A program made the position numbers and the translations under genes. Positions 51,878 through 60,591 of a stretch of DNA of 64,000 bases are shown here, piece after piece (the first letter of the stretch is position 1; the number at the start of each line of letters is the position of its first letter). The stretch is from Sandaracinaceae bacterium (GTDB taxonomy: Bacteria > Myxococcota_A > Polyangia > Polyangiales > Sandaracinaceae). The stretch is from positions 682,001 through 746,000 of the forward strand of contig JACKEC010000017.1 in the NCBI GenBank assembly GCA_020633195.1. The letters are read 5' to 3'. The notes under the pieces are model-generated. The model was not told where the DNA came from and did no database searches. It worked only from the letters and a program-made list of their open reading frames with translations.

Positions 51878-54468
51878 GGCGCGCCGCGATCGCGCTGCTC
51901 GGGGTGATCGCCCTCGGCTGCGACGGCGGGACCCCGCCCTTGCCCGACGGCGGCTGCGGCGAGCCGGGTCTGCCGCCCGACATGCCCGTCCTCGGCTGCC
52001 CCGCGGAGGTCGACGTCGGCTGCATCGAGGCCGATGGGGTCCCGCTCGAGGTCGACGTGTCGGTCGCGACCTGCGACGGATCCGCGGCGACGGTGGTGTG
52101 CACGCCGGAGCGCGTGACGCCAGGCAGCGCGCGCGGGACCTGCACCGCGACGAGCCCGAGCGGCGCGACGGCCTCCTGCAGCTTCGCGATCCGCGGTCGG
52201 GTGCGCGGCGCGCCGGGGCTCGTGTGCGACGACACCTTCGAGGTCGCCTGCACGGGGCCGCGCACGAGCGCCACCGCGCCGGCGCCCGGCGTGATGGGCT
52301 CCTGCGACGGCGGCGACGTCGGCACCCCCACGAGCGACGCGCCGGCCGACTTCCCGGTCGGGTCCACCGACGTGACGTGGACCGCGACGGTGAGCGGCGG
52401 CGCGCCGCTCACGTGCACGAGCCGCGTGACGGTGACCGACACCACGCCCCCGACGCTGACGTGCGCGCCGCTGACCGTCGTGCGGACCGGGTTGGACACC
52501 CCGGTCGTGGTCCCTCCGCCGTCGGCCGTCGACACCTGCGACGCCGCGGTGGACGTGGCCGTGGGCGAGGTGCCGGCGGGTCGCGGCGCGCACACCGTGC
52601 CGGTCACCGCGACCGACGACGCGGGCGGGGTCGCGACCTGCGACCTCGACCTCACGGTGCTCGACGTGTTCGCGCCGACGGGCCTGCGCGTCGTCTCCGC
52701 GGAGCTCGCCGGCGACGGCACGACCGACGTGACGCTCGGCTGGGAGGACGGCGGCGGCGCGGACGTGACCGACGTCCGGCTCGAGCGCGCCACCGCGCCC
52801 GGCGGCCCGTGGGAGGAGCTGGCGACCGTCGGCGCGGCCCCTGGCGCCGCGACCTACACCGACGCCGACGCGCCCATGCCCGTCGCGTACTACCGCGTCG
52901 TGGCCCTCGCGGGCGCCGTCGAGGGCGGCGTCACCGACCCGGTGCGCGCGTACGCAGTGAGCGCCGAGCAGTACGACCTCTCCGGCCAGCGGGTGCCCGG
53001 GATCGGGTTCGCGACGTCGCTCTACGGCGTGATCCGCTACCCGACCGACCTCTCCGCCGGCCCGTTCCCGCTCGTGGTGTTCCTGCACGGCAACCACGGC
53101 AACTGCCGCCCGACGGACGGCGGCGACGACGAGTGCGAGACGCGCCAGGCCCACGCGTGCGAGGACCCGCGCTTCACCACCACGCCCAACGCCGAGGGCT
53201 ATCTCTATTTGCAAGAGACCTTGTCGGCGCAGGGCTTCGTCACGGTGAGCCTCAGCGCCAACGCGCTCAACTGTCGCGACGGCTTCCTCGCCGAGCGGAC
53301 GCAGCTGATCCTCGAGCACCTTCGCCGCTGGTCCACGTGGGCCGGCGCGGGCGGCGCGCCGTTCGGGTCGACGTTCGCGGGGGCCGTGGATCTGAGCCGC
53401 GTCGCGCTCGTCGGCCACTCCCGCGGCGGCGAGGCGGTCTCCACCGCGCCCGCCGCGCTGCGCGCGACCCCGATCCCGGGGGTCACGCTCGCGAGCGTGT
53501 TCGCGATCGGCCCGACCGACTACGAGACGCCGACGCCCACGGGCGTGCCCTTCGCGGTGCTGCTCCCCGGCTGTGACGCGGACGTGCGGACGCTCGAGGG
53601 CCTGCGGCAGTACGACCGCGGGCTCGCGCCGCCCGAGCCGCACCCGCGCGCGCAGGTCCTCTACGCCGGCGCCAACCACAACTTCTTCAACCGCGAGTGG
53701 CGGTTCGACGACAACGAGGCGATCGTGCGCGCCTGCACGACGGGCGAGCAGGTCGGCGCCGCGTCGCAGCGGGGGATGCTCGAGATCGTGCTCTCGGATT
53801 GGATCCGCGCGAACGCTGGCGGCGAGGCGCTGCCCGGCTACCTCCGCGCCGACGCCGAGACCCCGGCGCTGGTCGACTTCTGGGCCGACCGCGACCTGGA
53901 CCTGCGCTGGTCGTACAGCGCGGCCTCGCGCCTCGTGGTCGACGACTTCGCCGGCGCCGGCGCGCCCGACGCCAACGACCTCGGGGGCGACAACAGCTAC
54001 TCCGGGATGATCGCGGCGATCACCTGCAGCGGCGGCTGCGCCCGCAACTTCAGCCACCAGGTCGGCGCCGTCCGCCCCGCGTGGCGCGACGACCCCGCGC
54101 TGATGAGCTTCGCGATCGGCGACGTCGACGCGAGCCCGTGGGAGGTCCTGTCGATGCGCTTCGCGTCGCGCATCGCGACGATCAACGACGGCGTGATCGA
54201 GCACGACCTCGGCGTCCGCGTGCGCGACGCGGCGGGGGTCACCGCGGAGGTGGCGGTCAGCTCCGTCGGCCGCGTCCCGAACGGCTACACGAGCCGCTTC
54301 GAGCACGAGGTCCTCAACACCGTGCGCGTCCCCCTCGCCGCGTTCACCGCGGTCGCGCCCACCCTCGACCTCGCCCACCTCGTCGCGATCGAGGTGGACA
54401 TGCCCATCCCCGGCGGCAACGCCGCGGGCTCCGTGTGGATGAGCGACCTCGAGCTCAGCCAGCCCTGA
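51874..54468 (+). CDS. Large lipoprotein: HYR and fibronectin-like modules plus alpha/beta hydrolase
   Basis: An 864-residue lipoprotein; lipobox VIALGC. A Cys-rich start is followed by HYR-type modules (about 90-270; SDAPADFPVGSTDVTWTATV, DTTPPTLTC) and a fibronectin III-like unit (about 275-365). The hydrolase (about 380-700) has a PLVVFLHGNHGNC oxyanion segment, nucleophile elbow GHSRGGE, and a late ANHNFFN that can supply the histidine; these are like chlorophyllase/cutinase-type alpha/beta hydrolases. A ~160-residue beta-sandwich ends it. Probably a surface esterase; substrate unknown. Confidence 0.75.
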   Translation: MRRAAIALLGVIALGCDGGTPPLPDGGCGEPGLPPDMPVLGCPAEVDVGCIEADGVPLEVDVSVATCDGSAATVVCTPERVTPGSARGTCTATSPSGATASCSFAIRGRVRGAPGLVCDDTFEVACTGPRTSATAPAPGVMGSCDGGDVGTPTSDAPADFPVGSTDVTWTATVSGGAPLTCTSRVTVTDTTPPTLTCAPLTVVRTGLDTPVVVPPPSAVDTCDAAVDVAVGEVPAGRGAHTVPVTATDDAGGVATCDLDLTVLDVFAPTGLRVVSAELAGDGTTDVTLGWEDGGGADVTDVRLERATAPGGPWEELATVGAAPGAATYTDADAPMPVAYYRVVALAGAVEGGVTDPVRAYAVSAEQYDLSGQRVPGIGFATSLYGVIRYPTDLSAGPFPLVVFLHGNHGNCRPTDGGDDECETRQAHACEDPRFTTTPNAEGYLYLQETLSAQGFVTVSLSANALNCRDGFLAERTQLILEHLRRWSTWAGAGGAPFGSTFAGAVDLSRVALVGHSRGGEAVSTAPAALRATPIPGVTLASVFAIGPTDYETPTPTGVPFAVLLPGCDADVRTLEGLRQYDRGLAPPEPHPRAQVLYAGANHNFFNREWRFDDNEAIVRACTTGEQVGAASQRGMLEIVLSDWIRANAGGEALPGYLRADAETPALVDFWADRDLDLRWSYSAASRLVVDDFAGAGAPDANDLGGDNSYSGMIAAITCSGGCARNFSHQVGAVRPAWRDDPALMSFAIGDVDASPWEVLSMRFASRIATINDGVIEHDLGVRVRDAAGVTAEVAVSSVGRVPNGYTSRFEHEVLNTVRVPLAAFTAVAPTLDLAHLVAIEVDMPIPGGNAAGSVWMSDLELSQP

Positions 54469-54470
54469 GC

Positions 54471-54486
54471 GCGAGCGAGCGCTCGC
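54471..54486 (+). terminator. Short hairpin after the hydrolase lipoprotein gene
   Basis: GCGAGC-GAGC-GCTCGC: a 6-bp GC stem with a 4-nt loop, 2 bp after the stop codon. No T-run follows. Confidence 0.35.
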
Positions 54487-54511
54487 ACGTATGACGGCGC
54501 AGATACGGGGG

Positions 54512-54658
54512 ATTTCGCGCAAAGGGCGCGAAGGGAGCCAAGGGGAGAGGGGGCGCGAGCCGCGGGCTGGTCGTCGAATGGCGACCCCCGTCGAGGCGCC
54601 TGGCGTCCCGAATCGAGAAAACCTCTTTGCCCCCTTTCGCGTTCCTTTTGCGCGAAAT
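54512..54658. repeat. Long imperfect inverted repeat of CGCAAAG/CGCGAAG type
   Basis: ATTTCGCGCAAA (54512-54523) has an exact inverted copy at 54647-54658, and CGCGAA (54527-54532) pairs with TTCGCG (54636-54641). Further purine/pyrimidine blocks (54533-54550 and 54622-54635) extend the arms to about 40 bp around a ~70-bp centre. It lies in the 231-bp gap between convergent genes, so it may act as a two-way terminator, or be a mobile or REP-like palindrome. Confidence 0.6.
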
Positions 54659-54699
54659 TCGGGCAGCCCGGGACCGCGCAGCGGTGCCGCGGCTGGATC

Positions 54700-55905
54700 T
54701 CAGGAGCCGCCGAGCGTGGCCTCGAGGCGGCACGACATGGAGCCGACGCGGACGGCGCGGACGCGGCGGGCGACGCAGCGGCCGGCGGGGCCGGTGGCGC
54801 TCGCGTCGGTGACGCGGCCCGCGCGCAGCTCGAGCGAGAGGCTCGCCTCGCCGCTGCCGCAGCTCCGGGTCTCGTGGGCGACGGCGGTAAGGATCGCGGT
54901 GACCTCGAGCAGGCCGCAGCTCGCCTGGACGTCGCGGAAGCGGCTGCCGTCGAGGGTCAGCGAGCCCATGCGCGTGGACCAGCGCGGCCCCTCCGCGGTC
55001 GGCGGCGCTTCGGGCGCGCGGCCGCCGGCGCGAGGGGAGGGCGCCGCCTCGATCTGGCGCAGATTGTTGCACGCGACCGGCTGACCCGCGTCGCACGCGC
55101 GCCGGAAGAGCGGCATCGCGGCCGCGCGGTCCTGCGGGACGCCGCGCCCCTCGTAGAGCGCGGAGCCGTGGTTGAGGCAGGCGTCGCGGTCGCCGCCCTC
55201 GCACGCGCGATGGAACAGCGGCACCGCGGCGGCCGGGTCGGCGGCGCCGCCGAGCCCGTCGCGCACGAGCATCCCGAGCACCGAGCAGCCGCGCATCTGG
55301 CCCGCGTCGCACGCGGAGCGCAGCACGGCCCGCGCTCGCGGCGGATCCTGCAGGGCCTCGGGGCCGTTCACGAGCAGGATGCCGAGGTTCACGCACCCGA
55401 GCTGATCGCCGCCCTCGCAGGCCCGGGTGAGGAGGCCGCGCGCGGCCGCGGGATCGGCCGGGCCGCCGCGGCCGTTCATGCGCATGACGCCCAGGAGACC
55501 GCAGCCCTCGACGTCGCCGAGCTCGCAGGCTCGCGCCCACAGCGCCACCGCGGTGGCGGGCTCCTCGGGGCCGCCTCGGTCGCCGTCGAACAGCCGGCCG
55601 AGGACCACGCAGACGCGCGCGTGGCCGAGGTCGCAGGCGCGCCGGCCGGCGACCCGCGCGGCCGCGAAGTCGCGCGTGACCCCCTCGCCGTTCGCGAGGA
55701 GCTCGAACACCCCCGCGCAGCCGGCCGCGTCGTTCGCGGCGCACGCGCGATCGAAGAGCGGTCGCGCGCGGGCGTAGTCGCCGGCGCGCTGCGCGGCCCA
55801 GCCCTGCTCCGCGAGCGCCGCCGGGGACTGAGCGACGGCCGCCGAAGGCAGGGCGCCGAGGAGGAGCGCGGCGAGGACCGCGCGCGTGGTGTCGATGGGG
55901 GACAT
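54700..55905 (-). CDS. Secreted Sel1-repeat protein with Cys-paired (Hcp-like) repeats
   Basis: A 401-residue exported protein; signal peptide ends in PSAAVAQ. Residues ~35-290 are about seven Sel1-like repeats of 36 residues, each with paired cysteines (RACELGDVEGCGLLG, RACEGGDQLGCVNLG, RSACDAGQMRGCSVLG), as in Helicobacter Hcp proteins. The C-terminal ~110 residues are beta-rich with two cysteines (RDVQASCGLLEV, VGSMSCRLEATLGG). These repeats bind proteins. A second ATG at 55923 is a possible start. Diverges from the 55996 lipoprotein gene. Confidence 0.8.
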   Translation of the reverse strand: MSPIDTTRAVLAALLLGALPSAAVAQSPAALAEQGWAAQRAGDYARARPLFDRACAANDAAGCAGVFELLANGEGVTRDFAAARVAGRRACDLGHARVCVVLGRLFDGDRGGPEEPATAVALWARACELGDVEGCGLLGVMRMNGRGGPADPAAARGLLTRACEGGDQLGCVNLGILLVNGPEALQDPPRARAVLRSACDAGQMRGCSVLGMLVRDGLGGAADPAAAVPLFHRACEGGDRDACLNHGSALYEGRGVPQDRAAAMPLFRRACDAGQPVACNNLRQIEAAPSPRAGGRAPEAPPTAEGPRWSTRMGSLTLDGSRFRDVQASCGLLEVTAILTAVAHETRSCGSGEASLSLELRAGRVTDASATGPAGRCVARRVRAVRVGSMSCRLEATLGGS

Positions 55906-55995
55906 CGTGGGAGCATGCCGCACGTGCGCCCGATCCCCGTCGCGTCAATCCCCGCGCGGGGGACTTCGGCGCCTTCGCGGACGTAATCCAACCCG

Positions 55996-57090
55996 ATGTC
56001 GCGCTGGATCCATCGGAGCTCGCTGGCGCTCGCGCTCGTCGCCTGCGGCGAGCCCTCGACCGTGACGCCTCCGGCTCCCGCGGAGCCACCGCCTGAGGTC
56101 GAGCCCGCGCCCGAGCCGGAGCCCGAGCCCGAGCCCGAGCCCGCGGCGAGCGAGCGGCCCTGGCGCTGGTTCCACACCGGCCCCGAGCGCGACACGGGGA
56201 TGTTCGGCGACGGCGCCGTCCACGACCACACCGCGATGCCGATCGTCGGCGACCCGCGGCGGTTCGTGGTGTCGCGCGAGGGGACCGCGCTGATCGTGAC
56301 GCGCGAGAACCGCAGCTCCTTCGATCCGCCGGTCGAGCCCGCGTGGACGCGCCGCTATGACGCCGGCGCGACGGGCGATCCCGTGATCGGGACCAGCGCG
56401 GTCGACGAGCTCGTCGCCGCCGCGCCGACCGAGGACGGCTACGTGGTCCTCTCGATCGATCCGGCGGACGGCGCGCTGCGCTGGCTCGTCGCCGAGGCGC
56501 GCGACGGAGCCGGCCCCGTCGAGCTCGACCTGGCGGAGCCCGAGCCGATCGTCGTCTACGTCCGGGCCGCGTCCGGGGCCTACGTGCACGAGCTCGCCGG
56601 CGACACGGGAGCGCTGGTCGCGCGCGCGTCCTTCGGCCCCGAGGTCCGGCACGACGCGTTCGCGTTGCCCGCGCCGCGTTCGTTCGCGCGCGGACACACC
56701 TCACCCGAGGGCTACCGGCTCGTCCGTGAGGGCCGCACCGGGATCGCCATCGAGGACGACCTCGTCCGGACGATCTTGAGCGAGAACGACCCCTTCTCCG
56801 ACCACGCCGCGATGCTCGCGCTCGACGACCTCGTGGTCGTCGTCACCTACTGCTCGGGCGCGTCCGGCGCGACCGCCTATGGCATCGAGCGGCCCGGCGG
56901 TCGCAAGCGCTGGACGGTGAGCCCCGGCTCCATCGGCTCCATCGGTCACTCGCGCTACGGCAACGACGTCCGCGTCGTGCGCGAGGGCCCGCACGCCGTC
57001 GTCTACGCCAACGAGTCGGCCGGCGACTACGTCGGCGTCATCGACCCCGTCGCCGGCCGCCTCCTCGGCTACGAGGTCTGGCGCCGCTAG
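55996..57090 (+). CDS. PQQ-like beta-propeller lipoprotein
   Basis: A 364-residue lipoprotein; lipobox ALVAC. A Pro/Glu linker (about 22-49, with E-P-E-P repeats) leads to a propeller-like domain with strands such as GYVVLSIDPADGALRWLV, VHELAGDTGALVARASF and VYANESAGDYVGVIDPVAGRLLG. These resemble PQQ-type blades (D-x-x-T/A-G-x-x-x-W). No catalytic residues. Likely a scaffolding or binding protein at the outer membrane. The stop is followed at once by a long hairpin. Confidence 0.7.
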   Translation: MSRWIHRSSLALALVACGEPSTVTPPAPAEPPPEVEPAPEPEPEPEPEPAASERPWRWFHTGPERDTGMFGDGAVHDHTAMPIVGDPRRFVVSREGTALIVTRENRSSFDPPVEPAWTRRYDAGATGDPVIGTSAVDELVAAAPTEDGYVVLSIDPADGALRWLVAEARDGAGPVELDLAEPEPIVVYVRAASGAYVHELAGDTGALVARASFGPEVRHDAFALPAPRSFARGHTSPEGYRLVREGRTGIAIEDDLVRTILSENDPFSDHAAMLALDDLVVVVTYCSGASGATAYGIERPGGRKRWTVSPGSIGSIGHSRYGNDVRVVREGPHAVVYANESAGDYVGVIDPVAGRLLGYEVWRR

Positions 57091-57091
57091 C

Positions 57092-57158
57092 GGGGACGAT
57101 CCTCTTCGTTTTCTTCATCGCGCGCGCTTCGAAGAAGAGAGTGAAGAGGATCGTCCCC
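57092..57158. terminator. Bidirectional terminator-like hairpin, 16-bp perfect arms
   Basis: GGGGACGATCCTCTTC (57092-57107) and its exact inverted copy (57143-57158) enclose 35 bp. Inside, TTCTTC (57111-57116) pairs with GAAGAA (57131-57136). It occupies the whole 69-bp gap between convergent genes (stops at 57090 and 57160), as expected for a shared terminator. T- and A-rich bases next to the arms help both directions. Confidence 0.75.
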
Positions 57159-57159
57159 G

Positions 57160-57555
57160 TCATTCGAGGAAGCGGGCGCGGGTGGCTTCGTCGGGCACGA
57201 CGCAGGCGTCGGCCTGGCCGAAGAGGCGATAGCGGATCCGCGCGAAGCCTCGGTAGAAGAGGTTCAGGAGAAAGAGCGGGACCAGCTTCATCGGCCACGC
57301 CAGCCACAGCAGCGAGGGCCAGATCTCTCGGCCCGCCGCGCCGTCGACGAGCAGCCGCTCGTGGTCGGTGCCGACGCCGTCGACGAGGTAGATGGCGTCG
57401 ACGTCCACCGCCTCGCCGTGCGCGGCGAGGAGCGCGCGCGCCCGGGGGCCTTGCAGGTGGGCGAAGTGGAAGCGCCCGCGCCGGTCGAGGCGCAGCAGGG
57501 TGGCGACCAGGCGATTGCAGAACAGGCAGGTACCGTCGACCAAGATCACGCGCAT
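57160..57555 (-). CDS. DCC-family (DUF393) thiol-disulfide oxidoreductase-like protein
   Basis: A 131-residue protein starting MRVILVDGTCLFCNR, the DxxCxxC-type motif (TCLFC) that names the family. One hydrophobic stretch (LLWLAWPMKLVPLFLLNLFY, about 82-101) and a conserved YRLFG segment follow. The fold is thioredoxin-like; reactions are mostly unknown. It follows the desaturase gene by 43 bp on the same strand and may be co-transcribed. Confidence 0.85.
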   Translation of the reverse strand: MRVILVDGTCLFCNRLVATLLRLDRRGRFHFAHLQGPRARALLAAHGEAVDVDAIYLVDGVGTDHERLLVDGAAGREIWPSLLWLAWPMKLVPLFLLNLFYRGFARIRYRLFGQADACVVPDEATRARFLE

Positions 57556-57598
57556 GGAGAGACCACGCGCGCGGCGCCCGGATCGTTACGGCAGCGCG

Positions 57599-58513
57599 CT
57601 ACGGCGCCAGCGAGGTGCGCGCGGCGGCGAGGTCGCCCACGCGGTCGTCGACGCGGTCGGGCGCGGCGCGGCGCTTCTTCAGCGCGTCGAGGCGGCGGCC
57701 CTCGTCGAGGACTCGCTGCGGCGGCATCTTGAGGTTCCAGACCAGACCCACCGCGGCCAGCGCGCGGAGCACGTAGTACGTGATGTCGATCTCGTACCAG
57801 TAGAAGCCCTGCCGGACGCTGTTCATGTAGTGGTGGTGGTTGTTGTGCCAGCCCTCGCCGAGGGTGAGCAGCGCGAGCCACAGGTTGTTGCGGCTGGTGT
57901 CCTTGGTCTCGAAGCGGCGGCCGCCCCACACGTGACAAAGCGAGTTGATCACGTACGTCGCGTGCCACGCCATCACCTGGCTCAGGAAGAAGCCGATGAA
58001 CAGCCCCGGCCAGCCGAAGAACACGACGCTCGCGATGCCGAGCAGGACCGTCGGGACCAGGTGCCAGCGGTCGAGCCAGCGCAGCTCCGGGTACTTCGCG
58101 AAGTCCTGGATGCGCTTCCAGTCGGTCTCGCCGCTGTCGGCGAAGACCCAGCCGACGTGCGCGTGCCAGAAGCCGTCCTGCTCGGGCGAGTGGAGGTCGC
58201 GCTCGCCGTCGCTGTAGAGGTGGTGGGCGCGGTGGTGCGCCGCCCACCAGAGCGGCCCGCGCTGCGTCGAGGTGACCGCGCAGACGGCGAGCACGAACTG
58301 GAACCAGCGGCTGGTCTCGTAGGTCCGGTGCGAGAAGTAGCGGTGGTAGACCGCGGTGACCGCCCACATCCGGAACCAGAAGAGCCCCAGGCACAGCGCC
58401 ACGGCCTGCCAGGTCACCCCCGACCAGAGCGCGAGGAACGGCATCAGGTGGACGATGAACCAGGGGATCGCGCTCTTGAAGTCGTATCGATGGGTGCGCG
58501 GCGTGGCGGGCAT
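57599..58513 (-). CDS. Acyl-lipid/acyl-CoA fatty acid desaturase (delta-9 type)
   Basis: A 304-residue integral membrane di-iron enzyme with the three His boxes HRYFSH (57-62), HHRAHH (93-98) and HNNHH (223-227), and four to five membrane helices. The family adds a double bond to saturated acyl chains and sets membrane fluidity. It is preceded by a ~205-bp upstream region with a phased GGTCA array and lies next to a two-component system on the same strand, so its expression is probably regulated by that system (inference). Confidence 0.9.
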   Translation of the reverse strand: MPATPRTHRYDFKSAIPWFIVHLMPFLALWSGVTWQAVALCLGLFWFRMWAVTAVYHRYFSHRTYETSRWFQFVLAVCAVTSTQRGPLWWAAHHRAHHLYSDGERDLHSPEQDGFWHAHVGWVFADSGETDWKRIQDFAKYPELRWLDRWHLVPTVLLGIASVVFFGWPGLFIGFFLSQVMAWHATYVINSLCHVWGGRRFETKDTSRNNLWLALLTLGEGWHNNHHHYMNSVRQGFYWYEIDITYYVLRALAAVGLVWNLKMPPQRVLDEGRRLDALKKRRAAPDRVDDRVGDLAAARTSLAP

Positions 58514-58546
58514 GAGCTCAAGCTAGGAGATCGCCTCGCGCCCCGC

Positions 58547-58593
58547 GGTCATCGTTCGGTCAGGTCAGGTCACCGTTTGGTCAGGGTCTGTCA
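58547..58593. promoter_or_regulatory. Phased direct-repeat array GGTCA, Pho-box-like
   Basis: GGTCA occurs at 58547, 58558, 58563, 58568 and 58579, and TGTCA at 58589. Leaving out 58563, the intervals are 11, 10, 11 and 10 bp, so the sites lie on one face of the helix. PhoB/OmpR-family regulators bind such direct repeats with about 11-bp spacing (Pho box half site TGTCA). The array is 34-80 bp upstream of the desaturase start and 126 bp from the adjacent response regulator gene. Confidence 0.55.
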
Positions 58594-58696
58594 CGGGCTC
58601 GTAATTCCCCGATTCCGACAATGATCCTGGAGGTTTCGGCGCTATCCGTGACTCGCCATACTTCCCTCGGATCGGGCACGGGCACGGGCACGGTCC

Positions 58697-58719
58697 GCAG
58701 GGCGCTTCCAGCGCCCTGC
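58697..58719 (-). terminator. Hairpin after the response regulator gene
   Basis: GCAGGGCGC-TTCCA-GCGCCCTGC: perfect 9-bp arms with a 5-nt loop, touching the regulator's stop codon. Together with the upstream GGGCAC repeats it separates the two-component operon from the desaturase promoter. No T-run. Confidence 0.5.
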
Positions 58720-59423
58720 TAAGGCATGAACTTGTAGCCGGCGCCGCGCACGCTCAGGAAGTGCTTCGGGTCGGTCGGGTCGTCCTCGAAGTGGCGCCGC
58801 AGCCGGGAGATGAAGTTGTCGATCGTTCGCGACGAGTGGCTGCGCAGCTTCCAGACCTTCTCGAGCAGCTCGGTCCGGCTGATGACGCGGCCGGGGTTCG
58901 CCACGAAGTAGCGCAGCAGGTCGAGCTCGAGGCGGGTCAGCTCGATGCGGGCGCCGTCGACGGTGACCTCGTGCGCGTCGAACGCGATCTGCGCGCGCCC
59001 GAACGACGCCGCCTGCGGCGCGCCCCCGCCGTTCTGCGCCCACGCCTGTCGCCGCAGCATCGAGCCCACGCGGGCGAGCAGCTCGTCGAGGTCGAAGGGC
59101 TTGACCACGTAGTCGTCGGCGCCCGACTCGAGCCCGCGCACCCGATCGTCGGCGGACCCGCGCGCGGTCAGCATGATCACCGGCGTGTAGTTCCCGCTGT
59201 CGCGGATCTTCCGGCACAGCTCGAAGCCGTTCTTGTCCGGGAGCATCACGTCGAGGACGATCACCGAGTAGCGGTCGGGGCGCAGGAGCTTCTCGCCCGC
59301 CTCGCGCGCGGTCCCCGCGATGTCGACCTCGTAGCCCTCGAGCTCGAGGTTGAGCTTGAGCCCCGCGGCGAGGTGCTCCTCGTCCTCGACGACGAGGATG
59401 CGTTGGGGGGTGTCGGTGGTCAC
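58719..59423 (-). CDS. OmpR/PhoB-family response regulator
   Basis: A 234-residue regulator. The receiver (about 7-120) has Asp13-Glu-Glu, phosphoacceptor Asp58 (VLDVMLP), Thr86 and Lys108 (VVKPF). A winged-helix DNA-binding domain follows (about 140-233) with ELTRLELDLLRYFVANPGRVISR and TIDNFISRLRRHFEDD, and ends in VRGAGYKF, all typical of PhoB/OmpR proteins. GTG start overlaps the kinase stop. The GGTCA array just downstream, before the desaturase, is a plausible target, since the family binds direct repeats. Confidence 0.9.
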   Translation of the reverse strand: MTTDTPQRILVVEDEEHLAAGLKLNLELEGYEVDIAGTAREAGEKLLRPDRYSVIVLDVMLPDKNGFELCRKIRDSGNYTPVIMLTARGSADDRVRGLESGADDYVVKPFDLDELLARVGSMLRRQAWAQNGGGAPQAASFGRAQIAFDAHEVTVDGARIELTRLELDLLRYFVANPGRVISRTELLEKVWKLRSHSSRTIDNFISRLRRHFEDDPTDPKHFLSVRGAGYKFMP

Positions 59424-60364
59424 GCGGGCTGGGGTTTCACGTTCGAGGGCAGGGTGACGCGCATCGTGGTGCCCGTGCCGGGCCCCTCGGAGTCCGCCTC
59501 GACCTTCCCGCCGAGGCTTCGCACGAGCGCCCATACCACGAACAGGCCCAGACCGGTCCCCTTGCGGCTGCGCACGGTCTCCGCGGGCACGCGATAGAAG
59601 CGGTGGAACACCCGCTTGAGGTCCTCGGCGGGGATCCCGATGCCGCGGTCCGAGACCTCGAGCACGAGCGCCTTCGACGCCTCCTTGGCGCCGATCCGCA
59701 CGTCGACCGCGTCGGCCTCCGAGTACTTCACCGCGTTGTCGATCAGGTTGCGCACGACGACCGCGAGCGCGGCGCGGTCGGTGAGGAGCACGAGGTCGTC
59801 GTCGACCTCCACCCGGACCGCGTCGTCGGCGAGCTTGTGCTGCGCCCGGACGCTCGCGGCGCACTCCTCGACGAGCTCCGCGAGCACCACGTCGTCCTGC
59901 TGCATGTGGACGCGGTCGTGGTCGTGGGCGAGCCGGCTCGCTTGCAGGATGTCGTCGACGAAGCGGCGGAGCCGGTCGACGTCGTCGAGCATCATCTCGC
60001 GCAGGTACTCGCGCTTGGACTCGTCGAGCCCCGGCCGCGCCAGCGTCTGCAGGCCCAGCTTGATCGACGACAGCGGCGTCTTCAGCTCGTGGGTGACCGA
60101 GTCGATGAAGCTGTCCTGCCGGCGCACCTCGAGGATCTCGCGGCCCAGGAACACCGCGAACATGATCATCTGGACCGACAGCGTGATGAACGCGACCACG
60201 CCGCCGACGAGCAGCCAGATGTTGGTCGCGATGTCGTCGCCCTGCGCGAGGTTCCCCGCGAACACGAGCGTCCAGCCGACGAGCAGCGCGATCGCGATCG
60301 GCAGGGCGATCGACGCCATGATGATCGGGGTCGACAGCGACGGGAGGTTGCGGCGGCGCGCCAT
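59420..60364 (-). CDS. Membrane sensor histidine kinase
   Basis: A 314-residue kinase. Two membrane helices (about 12-37 and 48-74) are joined by a loop of only ~10 residues, with no sensing domain outside. HisKA H-box THELKTPLSS (His92), N-box RNLIDNAVKYS, G1 DRGIGIP and G2 GTGLGLFVV are intact. A kinase with almost no external part usually senses the membrane itself, as DesK-type thermosensors do. Its stop overlaps the regulator start, so both are made together. A 227-bp gap separates it from the next gene. Confidence 0.9.
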   Translation of the reverse strand: MARRRNLPSLSTPIIMASIALPIAIALLVGWTLVFAGNLAQGDDIATNIWLLVGGVVAFITLSVQMIMFAVFLGREILEVRRQDSFIDSVTHELKTPLSSIKLGLQTLARPGLDESKREYLREMMLDDVDRLRRFVDDILQASRLAHDHDRVHMQQDDVVLAELVEECAASVRAQHKLADDAVRVEVDDDLVLLTDRAALAVVVRNLIDNAVKYSEADAVDVRIGAKEASKALVLEVSDRGIGIPAEDLKRVFHRFYRVPAETVRSRKGTGLGLFVVWALVRSLGGKVEADSEGPGTGTTMRVTLPSNVKPQPA

Positions 60365-60591
60365 GGGGTGTGGCGATTATGGGGTCGCGCCCCCGACGGG
60401 CGCCAGGGGCGCCGAGACCCTCGGGCCGCCCAACCAGCCGCGCCCGTGCTCTGTCACGCCCCCGCACGGCCTCATGCACCACCGATGCGGCCGCGGTTTC
60501 ATGCTGTTTCAGCGGCGCCGCGGCGACGGGCGCGCGAGGCGCGGCACACGGCTTGCTCGATGCGAGGGTGTCCTACCGAAGGAGAGACCCC

